This document shows positions 53,649-61,851 of a stretch of DNA of 64,000 nt, piece after piece. The translations under genes were made by a program, and so were the position numbers. Source of the DNA: Croceibacter atlanticus HTCC2559 (GTDB taxonomy: Bacteria > Bacteroidota > Bacteroidia > Flavobacteriales > Flavobacteriaceae); assembly GCF_000196315.1 (NCBI RefSeq), contig NC_014230.1, positions 496,001-560,000 of the forward strand, given 5' to 3'. Numbering within the stretch: the first letter of the stretch is position 1; every line of letters begins with the position of its first letter. A model generated the notes under the pieces. It saw nothing but the letters and a program-made list of their open reading frames with translations. It did no database searches and had not been told where the DNA came from.

Positions 53649-54002
53649 CTATTTTTTTTGAATTTTTTCTCCCAAAGAAATTAAGAGATCTCCCAAAGTG
53701 TCTTTGTCTACTTTTTTAGCTTGTAAGTCTTCTGCTTTATCTTCAAGAGTACTTTCTAATTCAGTAATTCTAATATTTACATCTGTACTTAAAGAGTCTA
53801 TGCTTTTCATTAACTCATCTCGAGTTTCATCTACATAGTTTTGCAGTGCTTCTCTTTTGGCGTCAATGTCTTTCTTTAAAGCTTCAAATTCTGAATCGTA
53901 TTGCTGTATATTCTCACCAAATATGAGATTTTTTATAGCTTCTAACTTTGATGTAGAATCTATAATTCCGTTTTGATCGGTAGTTGTTTCTTTTTTTGAC
54001 AT
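53649..54002 (-). CDS. Short coiled-coil protein of the GTPase operon
   Basis: The 117-residue protein is predicted almost entirely helical, with heptad-like spacing between residues 30 and 95 (FEALKKDIDAKREALQNYVDE, LSTDVNIRITELESTLEDKAE) and a tail DLLISLGEKIQKK. No signal or membrane segment. It is the first gene of the signalling operon, 17 bases before the roadblock-like gene. It may act as a scaffold. An imperfect promoter (TTTG, 23 bases, TATCTTCG) lies upstream at 54036-54070. Confidence 0.7.
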   Translation of the reverse strand: MSKKETTTDQNGIIDSTSKLEAIKNLIFGENIQQYDSEFEALKKDIDAKREALQNYVDETRDELMKSIDSLSTDVNIRITELESTLEDKAEDLQAKKVDKDTLGDLLISLGEKIQKK

Positions 54003-54084
54003 ATGCAGGATGCTGAAAAAGTTAAATTATGTTAACGAAGATATAGTTTTTAAAAGAATAAAATTACAAAGTGTTTAAATAACT

Positions 54085-55104
54085 CTATGGCTTACTGCTT
54101 TTTGCCATAAATTCCTCTGCTTTTGTAACCATATTTTTACTTCCGCAGAAAAAAGGAACTCGTTGGTGAAGTTCTGTTGGTTGTATATCCATAATTCTTT
54201 GGTAGCCATTGCTAGCCTTTCCTCCTGCTTGCTCTGCTAGAAATGCCATAGGGTTACATTCATATAACAACCTTAGTTTACCATTTGGAGCTTTTGAGGT
54301 TTCTGGATAAATGTATATACCGCCTTTTATCATATTTCTATGAATGTCTGACACAAGTGAGCCTATATACCTTGAGGTATAAGGACGCTCTCCATCTTCT
54401 GTTTCTTCCTGGCAGTATTTAATATAATCTTTTACACCTTGTGGGAACTGTATATAGTTTCCTTCGTTTATGGAGTATATATGACCATCTTCTGGAAACT
54501 TCATATTAGGGTGAGATAAGTAATAAGTTCCTATTGCAGGATTTAAAGTAAATCCATTAACACCATGACCTGTTGTGTAAACAATCATAGTAGAGGTACC
54601 ATAAACAATATAACCTGCCGCGACTTGTTGATTCCCTTTTTGCAAAAAATCGTCGATTGTTACTGGAGTTCCAGATTTTGTAACTCGCCTGTAAATTGAA
54701 AAAATAGTTCCTACAGATACGTTTACATCTATATTAGAACTACCGTCTAAAGGATCTATTAAAACTACATATTTGTTTTGGTGGTCTTCGTTATGCCCTT
54801 CAATAGTTATAAAATCATCATTTTCTTCAGACGCAATACCACATACAATCTCCCTATTGGTAAGGGTTTGTATAAAACGCTCATTTGCATACACATCTAA
54901 CTTTTGTTGGTCTTCACCTTGTATATTTGTATCTCCTGCAGCTCCAGTTATATCTACCAAACCTGCTTTGTTTACTTCGTGGTTCACCACTTTTGCAGCT
55001 AGCCTTATAGAATTAATTAAGCGAGAGAGTTCTCCTGAGGAGTATGCAAATTCACTTTGGTTCTCGATGATAAATTCGCCTAATGTTTGAAAAGTCTTAT
55101 TCAT
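54085..55104 (-). CDS. fbp: Fructose-1,6-bisphosphatase, class I
   Basis: The 339-residue enzyme removes the 1-phosphate from fructose 1,6-bisphosphate in gluconeogenesis. Motifs: [49 protein letters not shown] (metal site DPLDGSS), [23 protein letters not shown] and AEQAGGKAS. Length and start are normal. A predicted promoter is at 55132-55161. The GTPase operon follows after 82 bases on the same strand. Confidence 0.97.
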   Translation of the reverse strand: MNKTFQTLGEFIIENQSEFAYSSGELSRLINSIRLAAKVVNHEVNKAGLVDITGAAGDTNIQGEDQQKLDVYANERFIQTLTNREIVCGIASEENDDFITIEGHNEDHQNKYVVLIDPLDGSSNIDVNVSVGTIFSIYRRVTKSGTPVTIDDFLQKGNQQVAAGYIVYGTSTMIVYTTGHGVNGFTLNPAIGTYYLSHPNMKFPEDGHIYSINEGNYIQFPQGVKDYIKYCQEETEDGERPYTSRYIGSLVSDIHRNMIKGGIYIYPETSKAPNGKLRLLYECNPMAFLAEQAGGKASNGYQRIMDIQPTELHQRVPFFCGSKNMVTKAEEFMAKSSKP

Positions 55105-55131
55105 AAGATGGTCTGCTAGTGATATTTTTCA

Positions 55132-55161
55132 CAAAAATATCTAAAAATAAAAGGTCTACAA
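55132..55161 (-). promoter_or_regulatory. Predicted promoter of fbp
   Basis: TTG (55161-55159) and TATTTTTG (55139-55132) on the minus strand with a 19-base spacer, 27 bases before the ATG. Confidence 0.45.
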
Positions 55162-55208
55162 CGTTTTCGTTAAACTTAAATGATTTGTCTCTACTATATT
55201 TGCAGGCT

Positions 55209-55694
55209 ATGAATAGCAAAAACATCACTATTGAGCTTGCCACAAAAGACGATATGCCTTTTGTTTTAGAACTCATACAGGAATTAGCCACGTTTGAAAG
55301 AGAGCCAGGCGCAGTAGATATTACTGTGGATGACCTCATAAATGATGGCTTTGGTAAACAGCCTTTATTTACTTGTTTTGTAGCAAGAGTAAATAATATT
55401 ATAGAAGGTATGGCACTTGTTTACTTTAGGTATTCTACCTGGAAAGGTAAAACACTTCATCTTGAAGATTTAGTAGTAAGAGCCTCAAAACGAGGAACAG
55501 GATTGGGTAACGCTCTTTTTAAACAGGTTATTAGCTATGCAAAACAAGAAGGTGTTGGGCGAGCAGAATGGGTAGTTCTGGATTGGAATACTAATGCCAT
55601 TAAGTTTTATGAGCGCAGCGGAGCAACAATACTTAAAGATTGGCATTTGGTACAAATGAACAAAGAGCAACTTAATAATTATACTACAAACTAA
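55209..55694 (+). CDS. GNAT N-acetyltransferase (diamine/spermidine type)
   Basis: The protein (161 residues from the ATG at 55209) has the SSAT-like GNAT pattern: MPFVLELIQELATFEREPGAV at the start, LHLEDLVVRASKRGTGLGNALFKQV (acetyl-CoA loop RGTGLG) and EWVVLDWNTNAIKFYERSGA. These match the spermidine/diamine acetyltransferase-like group. Its substrate is not proven by sequence. A -7 box TATATTTG (55195-55202) precedes it. The upstream extension of the frame overlaps the fbp promoter and is unlikely to be translated. Confidence 0.88.
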   Translation: MNSKNITIELATKDDMPFVLELIQELATFEREPGAVDITVDDLINDGFGKQPLFTCFVARVNNIIEGMALVYFRYSTWKGKTLHLEDLVVRASKRGTGLGNALFKQVISYAKQEGVGRAEWVVLDWNTNAIKFYERSGATILKDWHLVQMNKEQLNNYTTN

Positions 55695-55707
55695 CTGACT
55701 AAAAAAA

Positions 55708-56961
55708 ATGAACATATTTAAATTTGGAGGCGCATCTGTTAAAGATGCCGAAGGCGTAAAAAATGTTGTTGAAGTTTTAAAAGTTACAGGTCATAAACAG
55801 AAAGTTGTAGTTGTTTCTGCTATGGGAAAAACCACCAATGCTTTAGAGCGTGTTATTTCTTGTTATTTTAATAAGGAATCACAGCTTTCTCAAGAAATTA
55901 ATGACCTGGAAATGTATCATCAAGTTATATTAGACCAGTTATTTTCAAACAGAAGTCATGAAGTTTACTCAAAAGTAAGTGCCTTTTTCTCTGATTTAAA
56001 ACGATTCTTAAAGCATAACAAATCACCAAAATATGATTTTGTTTATGATCAAGTTGTTGGTTATGGTGAGCTAATATCAACCACTATTATATCTAATTAC
56101 CTACAAGATATAGGATTAGAAAACCAATGGCTAGATGTTAGGTCTTGTATACAAACAGACAGCACCTATAGGGACGCTAAGGTAAATTGGGAAACATCTC
56201 AGGAAGCTATACAAGCACAGGTAAACAAATCTTCTCTTACGATAACACAAGGATTTATAGGTGCAGATGATAACAACTACACAACAACACTGGGCAGAGA
56301 AGGTTCCGATTATACTGCAGGAATTTTCGCGTATTGTTTAAATGCTGAAAGTGTTACAATTTGGAAAGATGTTCAAGGTGTCTTAAATGGAGATCCTAGA
56401 GAGTTTGAAAATACTACATTATTAGAGCAAATCTCATATGAAGAAGCAATTGAATTGGCGTTTTATGGTGCCTCTGTAATACACCCAAAAACACTACAAC
56501 CATTACAACGAAAGGAAATTCCATTATACGTAAAGTCTTTTTTAAACCCTACAACACAAGGCACAGCTGTTAGCAAAGGACAAACTTTAGTTCCACACAC
56601 ACCTTGCTTTATAGTAAAGAAAAATCAAGTATTAATTTCTTTATCATCATTAGATTTTAGTTTTATTGTTGAAGATAATATTAGTGAGATATTTAGCTTG
56701 TTTCATAAATATCAAATGAAGGTAGATTTAATTCAAAATTCTGCTATTAGTTTTTCAGTATGTGTAGATAACAAGTTTAGACAATTAAACAACCTTATAA
56801 ATCACTTAAAAGCAAAGTTTAAGGTATCGTTTACAGAAGGTGTTTCACTATATACCATAAGACATTTTGACGATGTTGCAGTTAAACGCATAGAAGGGCA
56901 GTTTGATGTTTTACTAAAACAAGTTGCGACGGAAACTGTACAGCTCGTTGTAAAGGCTTAA
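55708..56961 (+). CDS. Aspartate kinase
   Basis: The 417-residue enzyme phosphorylates aspartate, the first step to lysine, threonine and methionine. It begins MNIFKFGGASVKDAEGVKNV (family signature KFGGxS), has TLGREGSDYTAGIFA and VTIWKDVQGVLNGDPR, and ends with an ACT region (about 310-415). It is monofunctional; there is no fused homoserine dehydrogenase. Starts 13 bases after the GNAT gene. Confidence 0.93.
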   Translation: MNIFKFGGASVKDAEGVKNVVEVLKVTGHKQKVVVVSAMGKTTNALERVISCYFNKESQLSQEINDLEMYHQVILDQLFSNRSHEVYSKVSAFFSDLKRFLKHNKSPKYDFVYDQVVGYGELISTTIISNYLQDIGLENQWLDVRSCIQTDSTYRDAKVNWETSQEAIQAQVNKSSLTITQGFIGADDNNYTTTLGREGSDYTAGIFAYCLNAESVTIWKDVQGVLNGDPREFENTTLLEQISYEEAIELAFYGASVIHPKTLQPLQRKEIPLYVKSFLNPTTQGTAVSKGQTLVPHTPCFIVKKNQVLISLSSLDFSFIVEDNISEIFSLFHKYQMKVDLIQNSAISFSVCVDNKFRQLNNLINHLKAKFKVSFTEGVSLYTIRHFDDVAVKRIEGQFDVLLKQVATETVQLVVKA

Positions 56962-56997
56962 TAATTTGTAATTTTGCATTAACTAACACACTTTAAT

Positions 56998-58815
56998 ATG
57001 CCTATAGTCTCTGCTAATGAAATTGCTAAAGTGCTTAAACTAGACAAGCTTGGTTTGTTAGGTAATACTATAGGAAGTGTTTTATTAAAAGCCACTAAGC
57101 TTTCTAAGATTAATGCCATTTATGAGACCAGAAAGGATCTTAATGGTGTTCAGTTTATAGATTCTATTTTAAAAACCTTAGAAGTTGAATTTGATATTCC
57201 TGAAGAAGACCTTAAAAGAATTCCAAAAACTGGTGCTTTTATAACGGTTTCAAACCATCCTTTAGGAGGTATAGATGGTTTAATTTTAATGAAACTTTTA
57301 CTTGCCAAGCGAGAAGATTATAGGATTATTGCAAACTTTCTTTTGCATAGGCTTGAGCCTGTAAAACCTTACATAATGCCTGTAAATCCTTTTGAGGATC
57401 ATAAAGAAGCAAAGTCTAGCGTTGGCGGCTTAAAGGAAGCTTTATCTCATTTAAGAGATGGAAAGCCGTTGGGTATGTTTCCTGCCGGAGAGGTTTCAAC
57501 CTATAAAGAAGATAGCGTAATTGCAGATAAACCTTGGGAACCTAGTGCTATGAAATTAGTTCAAAAAGCTAATGTTCCTATTATTCCTATTTATTTTAAA
57601 GCGAAAAATAGTGCACTTTTTTATAGATTATCTAAATTAAGTCCTACACTAAGAACTGCAAAGCTACCTGGTGAGATGTTGTCTCAAAAGCATCGAAAAA
57701 TTCAAGTAAGGATTGGCCATCCTATTTCAGCAAAAGACCAACTAGAATATAAAACTCTTGAAGGTTTTACAGCTTACATTAGAAAAAGGACTTATTTGTT
57801 GGACAATTCATTTGACAAGAAGAATATTCTAGATCAGATTCCTAAACAAATTAAGAGAACTAAAGCTCCTAAGAAAATTGTTGGAGAGACTCCAGATGAC
57901 TTAATGCAAAAAGAGGTAGAGTTCTGCAGAGCAAATGATAAACGTTTACTAGAAAGCAAAAACTACGAAGTATTTCTTGCAAAAAAAGAGATAATCCCAA
58001 ACATTGTACAAGAAATAGGTAGACTGCGTGAAATAACTTTTAGAGCCATAGGCGAAGGCACTAACAAATCTATTGACACAGATAAATATGATGAGTATTA
58101 TCACCATTTATTTTTATGGGATAATGACGCTCAAAAAGTTGCTGGTGCTTATAGAATGGGGCTTGGAAAAGAAATTTTCAGGGATTACGGTATTGAAGGT
58201 TTTTATATGAACGAGCTGTTTAGGTTTGAACCAGAAATAACCACACTTATAAGTGAGTCTATCGAAATGGGTCGAGCATTTATTATTGCAGAATATCAAT
58301 TAAAACCAATGCCTTTATTTTTACTTTGGAAAGGTATAGTACATACCACTTTACGTTATCCTGAGCATAATTATCTAATTGGTGGCGTTAGCATAAGCAA
58401 TAATTTCTCAAACTTTAGTAAGAGTTTAATGATTGAGTTTATGAAATCTCATTATTACGACCCTTATTTTGCACAGTTTGTACGGCCAAAAAAGGAATTC
58501 AAGGTAAAGCTTAAAGATGCAGATAAAGACTTTGTATTTGATGCTAGTGAAGCAGACCTAAACAAGTTTGATAAAATTATAGATGAAATTGAACCTGGAA
58601 ACAATCGATTACCTGTACTTTTAAAAAAATATATAAAACAAAATGCAAGATTGCTATCGTTTAATGTAGATCCTTTATTTAATAATTCTGTTGATGGACT
58701 AATGTATATTAAAATTGCAGACCTTCCTGAAAGTACTGTTAAACCTGTCATGGAGGAATTTCAAGCAGAGATGGAAAAAAAATATGCTATTTATAAAGCA
58801 GAAGAAAACAAGTAA
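56998..58815 (+). CDS. Bifunctional aminolipid synthase, OlsF-like (acyltransferase + GNAT-type N-acyltransferase)
   Basis: The 605-residue protein fuses two acyltransferases. Residues 1-290 are a PlsC/OlsA-type O-acyltransferase with SNHPLGGIDG (Asn86-His87 to Asp93, one residue longer than the usual NHx4D), NPFEDHKEAKSS and MFPAGEVST. Residues about 310-560 are a hemolysin/OlsB-type GNAT domain with LREITFRAIGEGTNKSIDTDKYDEYYHH, and ELFRFEPEI. This is the layout of OlsF, shown to make ornithine lipids in Serratia and Flavobacterium; glycine or other aminolipids are alternatives. A -7 box TAATTTTG lies at 56969-56976. Confidence 0.85.
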   Translation: MPIVSANEIAKVLKLDKLGLLGNTIGSVLLKATKLSKINAIYETRKDLNGVQFIDSILKTLEVEFDIPEEDLKRIPKTGAFITVSNHPLGGIDGLILMKLLLAKREDYRIIANFLLHRLEPVKPYIMPVNPFEDHKEAKSSVGGLKEALSHLRDGKPLGMFPAGEVSTYKEDSVIADKPWEPSAMKLVQKANVPIIPIYFKAKNSALFYRLSKLSPTLRTAKLPGEMLSQKHRKIQVRIGHPISAKDQLEYKTLEGFTAYIRKRTYLLDNSFDKKNILDQIPKQIKRTKAPKKIVGETPDDLMQKEVEFCRANDKRLLESKNYEVFLAKKEIIPNIVQEIGRLREITFRAIGEGTNKSIDTDKYDEYYHHLFLWDNDAQKVAGAYRMGLGKEIFRDYGIEGFYMNELFRFEPEITTLISESIEMGRAFIIAEYQLKPMPLFLLWKGIVHTTLRYPEHNYLIGGVSISNNFSNFSKSLMIEFMKSHYYDPYFAQFVRPKKEFKVKLKDADKDFVFDASEADLNKFDKIIDEIEPGNNRLPVLLKKYIKQNARLLSFNVDPLFNNSVDGLMYIKIADLPESTVKPVMEEFQAEMEKKYAIYKAEENK

Positions 58816-58950
58816 TTACTTACTAAATTAATTCTCTGTTTTTGAAACATATAAATAAAAAACAATAATTTAATCTAGTGTTTTTTAAGATACTTCATTA
58901 AATTGTATATTTTAGTTGCGAATTTTTATCGCTTACAGCAAGTATTGTTT

Positions 58951-59166
58951 ATGAGTCCCCAAACTATTAAAACATTATTAAGCTTAACCACACTGCTTTG
59001 CTCTGCCATAGCGGCAAGACCTAATGATGGACCACCGCCACCTAATTCTTTAACACCTTTTCCAGGTTTACCTGTACCAATTGATACTAACATTGGCATA
59101 GCATTAGCATTGGGCGTATTAGCTGGTATTTATTTTATCTTAAGACAAAGACGTATTTCCAAGTAA
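58951..59166 (+). CDS. Small exported protein with PID-CTERM-like C-terminus
   Basis: The protein (71 residues from the ATG at 58951) has a short signal peptide (about 1-20), a Pro-rich middle (RPNDGPPPPNSLTPFPGL) and a C-terminal PVPID motif followed by a hydrophobic helix and RQRRISK. Such a tripartite end (PID, helix, basic tail) matches the PID-CTERM class described in Bacteroidota; I recall the name but cannot verify the match. Its last 27 bases overlap the convergent ribE gene. Confidence 0.62.
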   Translation: MSPQTIKTLLSLTTLLCSAIAARPNDGPPPPNSLTPFPGLPVPIDTNIGIALALGVLAGIYFILRQRRISK

Positions 59167-59736
59167 TCGTTTTACATATTTACCAATTACATCAAACTCT
59201 AAGTTTACAACATCTCCTTTTTGTAATTGTTTAAACGTTGTGTGCTCATAGGTATAGGGAATAATAGCAACACTAAATGTATTTATCTCAGAATCCACAA
59301 CTGTAAGGCTTACTCCATTAATAGTTATAGATCCTTTCTCTATAGTCACATTGTTTAGTGCTGGATCATATTTAAATCTGTACTCCCAACTCCCATCTTT
59401 CTCTTGAGCTAAAATACATTCAGCTACTTGATCAACATGTCCTTGCACAATATGTCCATCCAGGCGAGCTCCTAACTTCATTCCGCGTTCAAGGTTAACC
59501 AAATCATTAACCTTTAATGACCCTAAATTAGACTTGTTAAGGGTTTCCTGTATTGCTGTAACACTATAAGTATTGTCAGTAACAGCAACTACAGTTAAAC
59601 AAACGCCATTATGAGCAACACTTTGATCAATTTTTAATTCTGAAGACATATGTGCTTCAATAAAAATATGAAGATTATCTCCATCTTTAGTCAAATCTTT
59701 AACTCTACCTAATTCCTCTACTATTCCTGTAAACAT
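59140..59736 (-). CDS. ribE: Riboflavin synthase, alpha chain
   Basis: The 198-residue enzyme dismutates two 6,7-dimethyl-8-ribityllumazines to riboflavin. It has the duplicated lumazine-binding repeat: MFTGIVEELGRV and VAHNGVCLTVV in the first half, GARLDGHIVQGHVDQVAE, and ITINGVSLTVVDSE in the second. Length is normal. The C-terminus overlaps the PID-CTERM-like gene. Its -7 box (TATTTTTG, 59774-59767) abuts the divergent pdxA box. Confidence 0.95.
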   Translation of the reverse strand: MFTGIVEELGRVKDLTKDGDNLHIFIEAHMSSELKIDQSVAHNGVCLTVVAVTDNTYSVTAIQETLNKSNLGSLKVNDLVNLERGMKLGARLDGHIVQGHVDQVAECILAQEKDGSWEYRFKYDPALNNVTIEKGSITINGVSLTVVDSEINTFSVAIIPYTYEHTTFKQLQKGDVVNLEFDVIGKYVKRLLGNTSLS

Positions 59737-59758
59737 TCAGTATTTATTTAGTTACCTT

Positions 59759-59774
59759 TATCTTTGCAAAAATA
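59759..59774. promoter_or_regulatory. Abutting divergent -7 elements of ribE and pdxA
   Basis: TATCTTTG reads rightwards at 59759-59766 (pdxA) and TATTTTTG leftwards at 59774-59767 (ribE). They touch base to base, so the two promoters must share the polymerase footprint. Matching -33 elements are not clear. Confidence 0.4.
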
Positions 59775-59784
59775 GTTATAATTA

Positions 59785-60840
59785 ATGACCCAAAAACAAC
59801 AGTTGAAAATAGGAATAAGTATAGGAGACCTAAATGGCATAGGAGCAGAAGTTGTGCTTAAAACTTTTGAAGATGAGCGTATATTAGAGTTTTGCACGCC
59901 TGTTATTTTTGCAAACTCAAAAGTGCTTTCATTTATAAAGAAACACTTAAATATAGATCTTCAATTTCAAGGTATTTCAGACCTTAATAAGATTATAGAT
60001 GGTAAAGTAAACGTTTATAATGTTTGGAAAGAAAATGTAAATATCAACTTCGGGACGCCAGACACTAAAGTAGGAAGCTATGCTTTAAAATCTTTGGAAG
60101 CTGCAACAGAAGCTTTAAAAAATAAGCAAGTAGATATATTGGTAACAGCACCAATTAACAAAAACACTATACAATCTGAAGCATTTAATTTTCCTGGTCA
60201 CACAGACTACCTTGCCAAAGAATTACAAGGAGATAGTTTAATGTTTATGGTTTCAGACTCTTTGAGAGTTGGTTTACTTACAGACCACGTAGCCGTAAAA
60301 AATGTTGCTTCTACAATTACGCCACAATTAATAGAAAAGAAGGTTAATAGCATATATCATTCATTAGAAGAAGATTTTAGGATCAGGCAACCAAAAATCG
60401 CTGTATTAGGCATTAACCCACATAGTGGCGATAATGGTGTAATAGGTAAAGAAGACGAAGAAGTATTAAAACCTACCCTAAAAAATATAAACAACAACGG
60501 TAAATTAGTTTATGGTCCATATTCTGCAGATAGTTTTTTTGGCTCACAGAATTATAAAAATTTCGATGCAGTAATCGCAGCATATCATGATCAAGGTCTA
60601 ATCCCATTTAAAACTTTGTCTTTTGGTAATGGCGTAAACTACACTGCAGGACTATCAAGAGTAAGAACCTCTCCAGATCACGGTACCGCGTTCGAAATAG
60701 CCGGAAAAGGACAAGCAGATGAAACCTCATTTAAGCAGGCTGTTTTTACAGGAATGCAAATTTTTAAAAACAGAAAAGAGTATAAAGAGCTCACTAAAAA
60801 CCCTTTAAAAAAACAGCCAAGAAGGAAAGAGAGAAAATAA
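59785..60840 (+). CDS. pdxA: 4-hydroxythreonine-4-phosphate dehydrogenase
   Basis: The 351-residue enzyme oxidises 4-phosphohydroxy-L-threonine in pyridoxal phosphate synthesis. It has GISIGDLNGIGAEVVLKTF at the start, the metal and substrate motifs FPGHTDYLAKE, HVAVKNV, GINPHSGDNGVIGKED, AAYHDQGLIPFKTL and RTSPDHGTAF. It ends with a basic tail KKQPRRKERK. Length is normal. Confidence 0.96.
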   Translation: MTQKQQLKIGISIGDLNGIGAEVVLKTFEDERILEFCTPVIFANSKVLSFIKKHLNIDLQFQGISDLNKIIDGKVNVYNVWKENVNINFGTPDTKVGSYALKSLEAATEALKNKQVDILVTAPINKNTIQSEAFNFPGHTDYLAKELQGDSLMFMVSDSLRVGLLTDHVAVKNVASTITPQLIEKKVNSIYHSLEEDFRIRQPKIAVLGINPHSGDNGVIGKEDEEVLKPTLKNINNNGKLVYGPYSADSFFGSQNYKNFDAVIAAYHDQGLIPFKTLSFGNGVNYTAGLSRVRTSPDHGTAFEIAGKGQADETSFKQAVFTGMQIFKNRKEYKELTKNPLKKQPRRKERK

Positions 60841-60862
60841 AATGAACTTACATGTTCATTTT
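60839..60862 (+). terminator. Possible weak terminator after pdxA
   Basis: AAAATGAAC pairs with GTTCATTTT around a 6-base loop, directly at the pdxA stop. The stem is A/T-rich, so termination may be partial. Confidence 0.4.
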
Positions 60863-60949
60863 GAATGAAATAAAGTTTTTTAATTCCGTAAAATTACTAT
60901 CTTTGCACCCGCCTTTTCACAAGGCTAGTGTAAGAGAATAGATGTAGAG

Positions 60950-61477
60950 ATGAAGCAGTTAAAAGAATTTACAATCCCTTTTGTGGGATTGAAAGTAGGA
61001 AAACATCAGTTTAATTATACTATAGGACAATCGTTTTTTGACGTTTTTGAGTACGACGAGTTTAATGACGCTAATGTTAATGTGACCTTAGATTTTGAAA
61101 AAAAACCAACTATGTTTGAGTTGCTTTTTCATATTTCTGGCACTGTTAATGTTAATGGAGACTTAACTAATGAGCCGTATGACCAGCCTATAGAAAATGA
61201 ATTAAAGCTGGTTGTAAAATTTGGCCCAGAGTTTAATGACGAAAATGAAGAGCTTCTTATTTTACCTCACGGTGAATATGAAATAAATGTACAGCAATAT
61301 ATCTATGAAGCCATAGTTTTAGCTGTACCATTAAAGCGAATTCATCCAGGCATTGAAGACGGTACTTTAAAGACAGATGTTTTAAAGAAGCTAGAAGAAC
61401 TTAGTCCTAAACAAAAAGAGAACGAAGAGGTTGATCCTCGTTGGAATAAATTAAAAGAATTACTAAAAGATAAATAA
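60950..61477 (+). CDS. DUF177/YceD-family protein
   Basis: The 175-residue protein belongs to the YceD/DUF177 family that precedes rpmF in most bacteria. It shows the family beta core (KQLKEFTIPFVGLKVGKHQF, MFELLFHISGTVNVNGDLTNEP) and ends HPGIEDG..VDPRWNKLKELL, the usual DPRW(x)KL end. The two Cys found in many homologues are not present here. Proposed roles concern 23S rRNA or ribosome assembly. Promoter -7 box TATCTTTG lies at 60898-60905. A small hairpin GCCTT-TTCAC-AAGGC (60911-60925) is in the leader. Confidence 0.9.
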   Translation: MKQLKEFTIPFVGLKVGKHQFNYTIGQSFFDVFEYDEFNDANVNVTLDFEKKPTMFELLFHISGTVNVNGDLTNEPYDQPIENELKLVVKFGPEFNDENEELLILPHGEYEINVQQYIYEAIVLAVPLKRIHPGIEDGTLKTDVLKKLEELSPKQKENEEVDPRWNKLKELLKDK

Positions 61478-61486
61478 CCCATAGCC

Positions 61487-61684
61487 ATGGCACATCCTAA
61501 AAGAAAAATCTCGAAAACTAGAAGAGATAAGAGAAGAACTCATTATAAGGCTAAAGCTCCAACTTTGGCAAAAGATCCTGTAACAGGTGAAACTCACTTG
61601 TTTCACAGAGCACACTGGCATGAAGGTAAATTATATTACCGTGGTCAAGTTCTTATAGACAATACTACAGAGGTAGAAGCATAA
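61487..61684 (+). CDS. rpmF: Ribosomal protein L32
   Basis: The 65-residue basic protein begins [20 protein letters not shown] and has THLFHRAHW near the middle, the Bacteroidota form of bL32. The zinc-binding Cys found in some bacterial L32 proteins are absent, so this is the Cys-minus form. It follows the DUF177 gene by 9 bases and is followed by a strong terminator. Confidence 0.97.
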   Translation: MAHPKRKISKTRRDKRRTHYKAKAPTLAKDPVTGETHLFHRAHWHEGKLYYRGQVLIDNTTEVEA

Positions 61685-61706
61685 GCTTCTTACACTCATT
61701 TATATT

Positions 61707-61737
61707 AAAAACTCCCCTTTGGGAGTTTTTGTTTTTT
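61707..61737 (+). terminator. Terminator after rpmF
   Basis: AAAAACTCCC and GGGAGTTTTT pair perfectly around CTTT, with a downstream T run (TTTTTGTTTTTT). Confidence 0.92.
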
Positions 61738-61813
61738 ATGCACGAATTATAAAAAACTTCTATTTTTTGAGTCATTACGGGAAATTTTAGTAATTTTCCA
61801 ACCATTTTTTAGC

Positions 61814-61838
61814 GTGATAGCCAAATTTTGGCTCTTAC
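61814..61838. promoter_or_regulatory. Palindrome in the fabH upstream region
   Basis: The core AGCCAAATTTTGGCT (61819-61833) has perfect 7-base arms around one T; flanking bases extend the symmetry imperfectly to 25 bases. It ends 13 bases before the fabH ATG. It does not match the FapR site I know from Bacillus. Confidence 0.4.
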
Positions 61839-61851
61839 TAAAAAGAACTAT

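Noticed and set aside
55119-55208. Upstream 30-codon extension of the GNAT gene
   Set aside because: It runs through the predicted fbp promoter and the GNAT -7 box; the family N-terminus starts at 55209.
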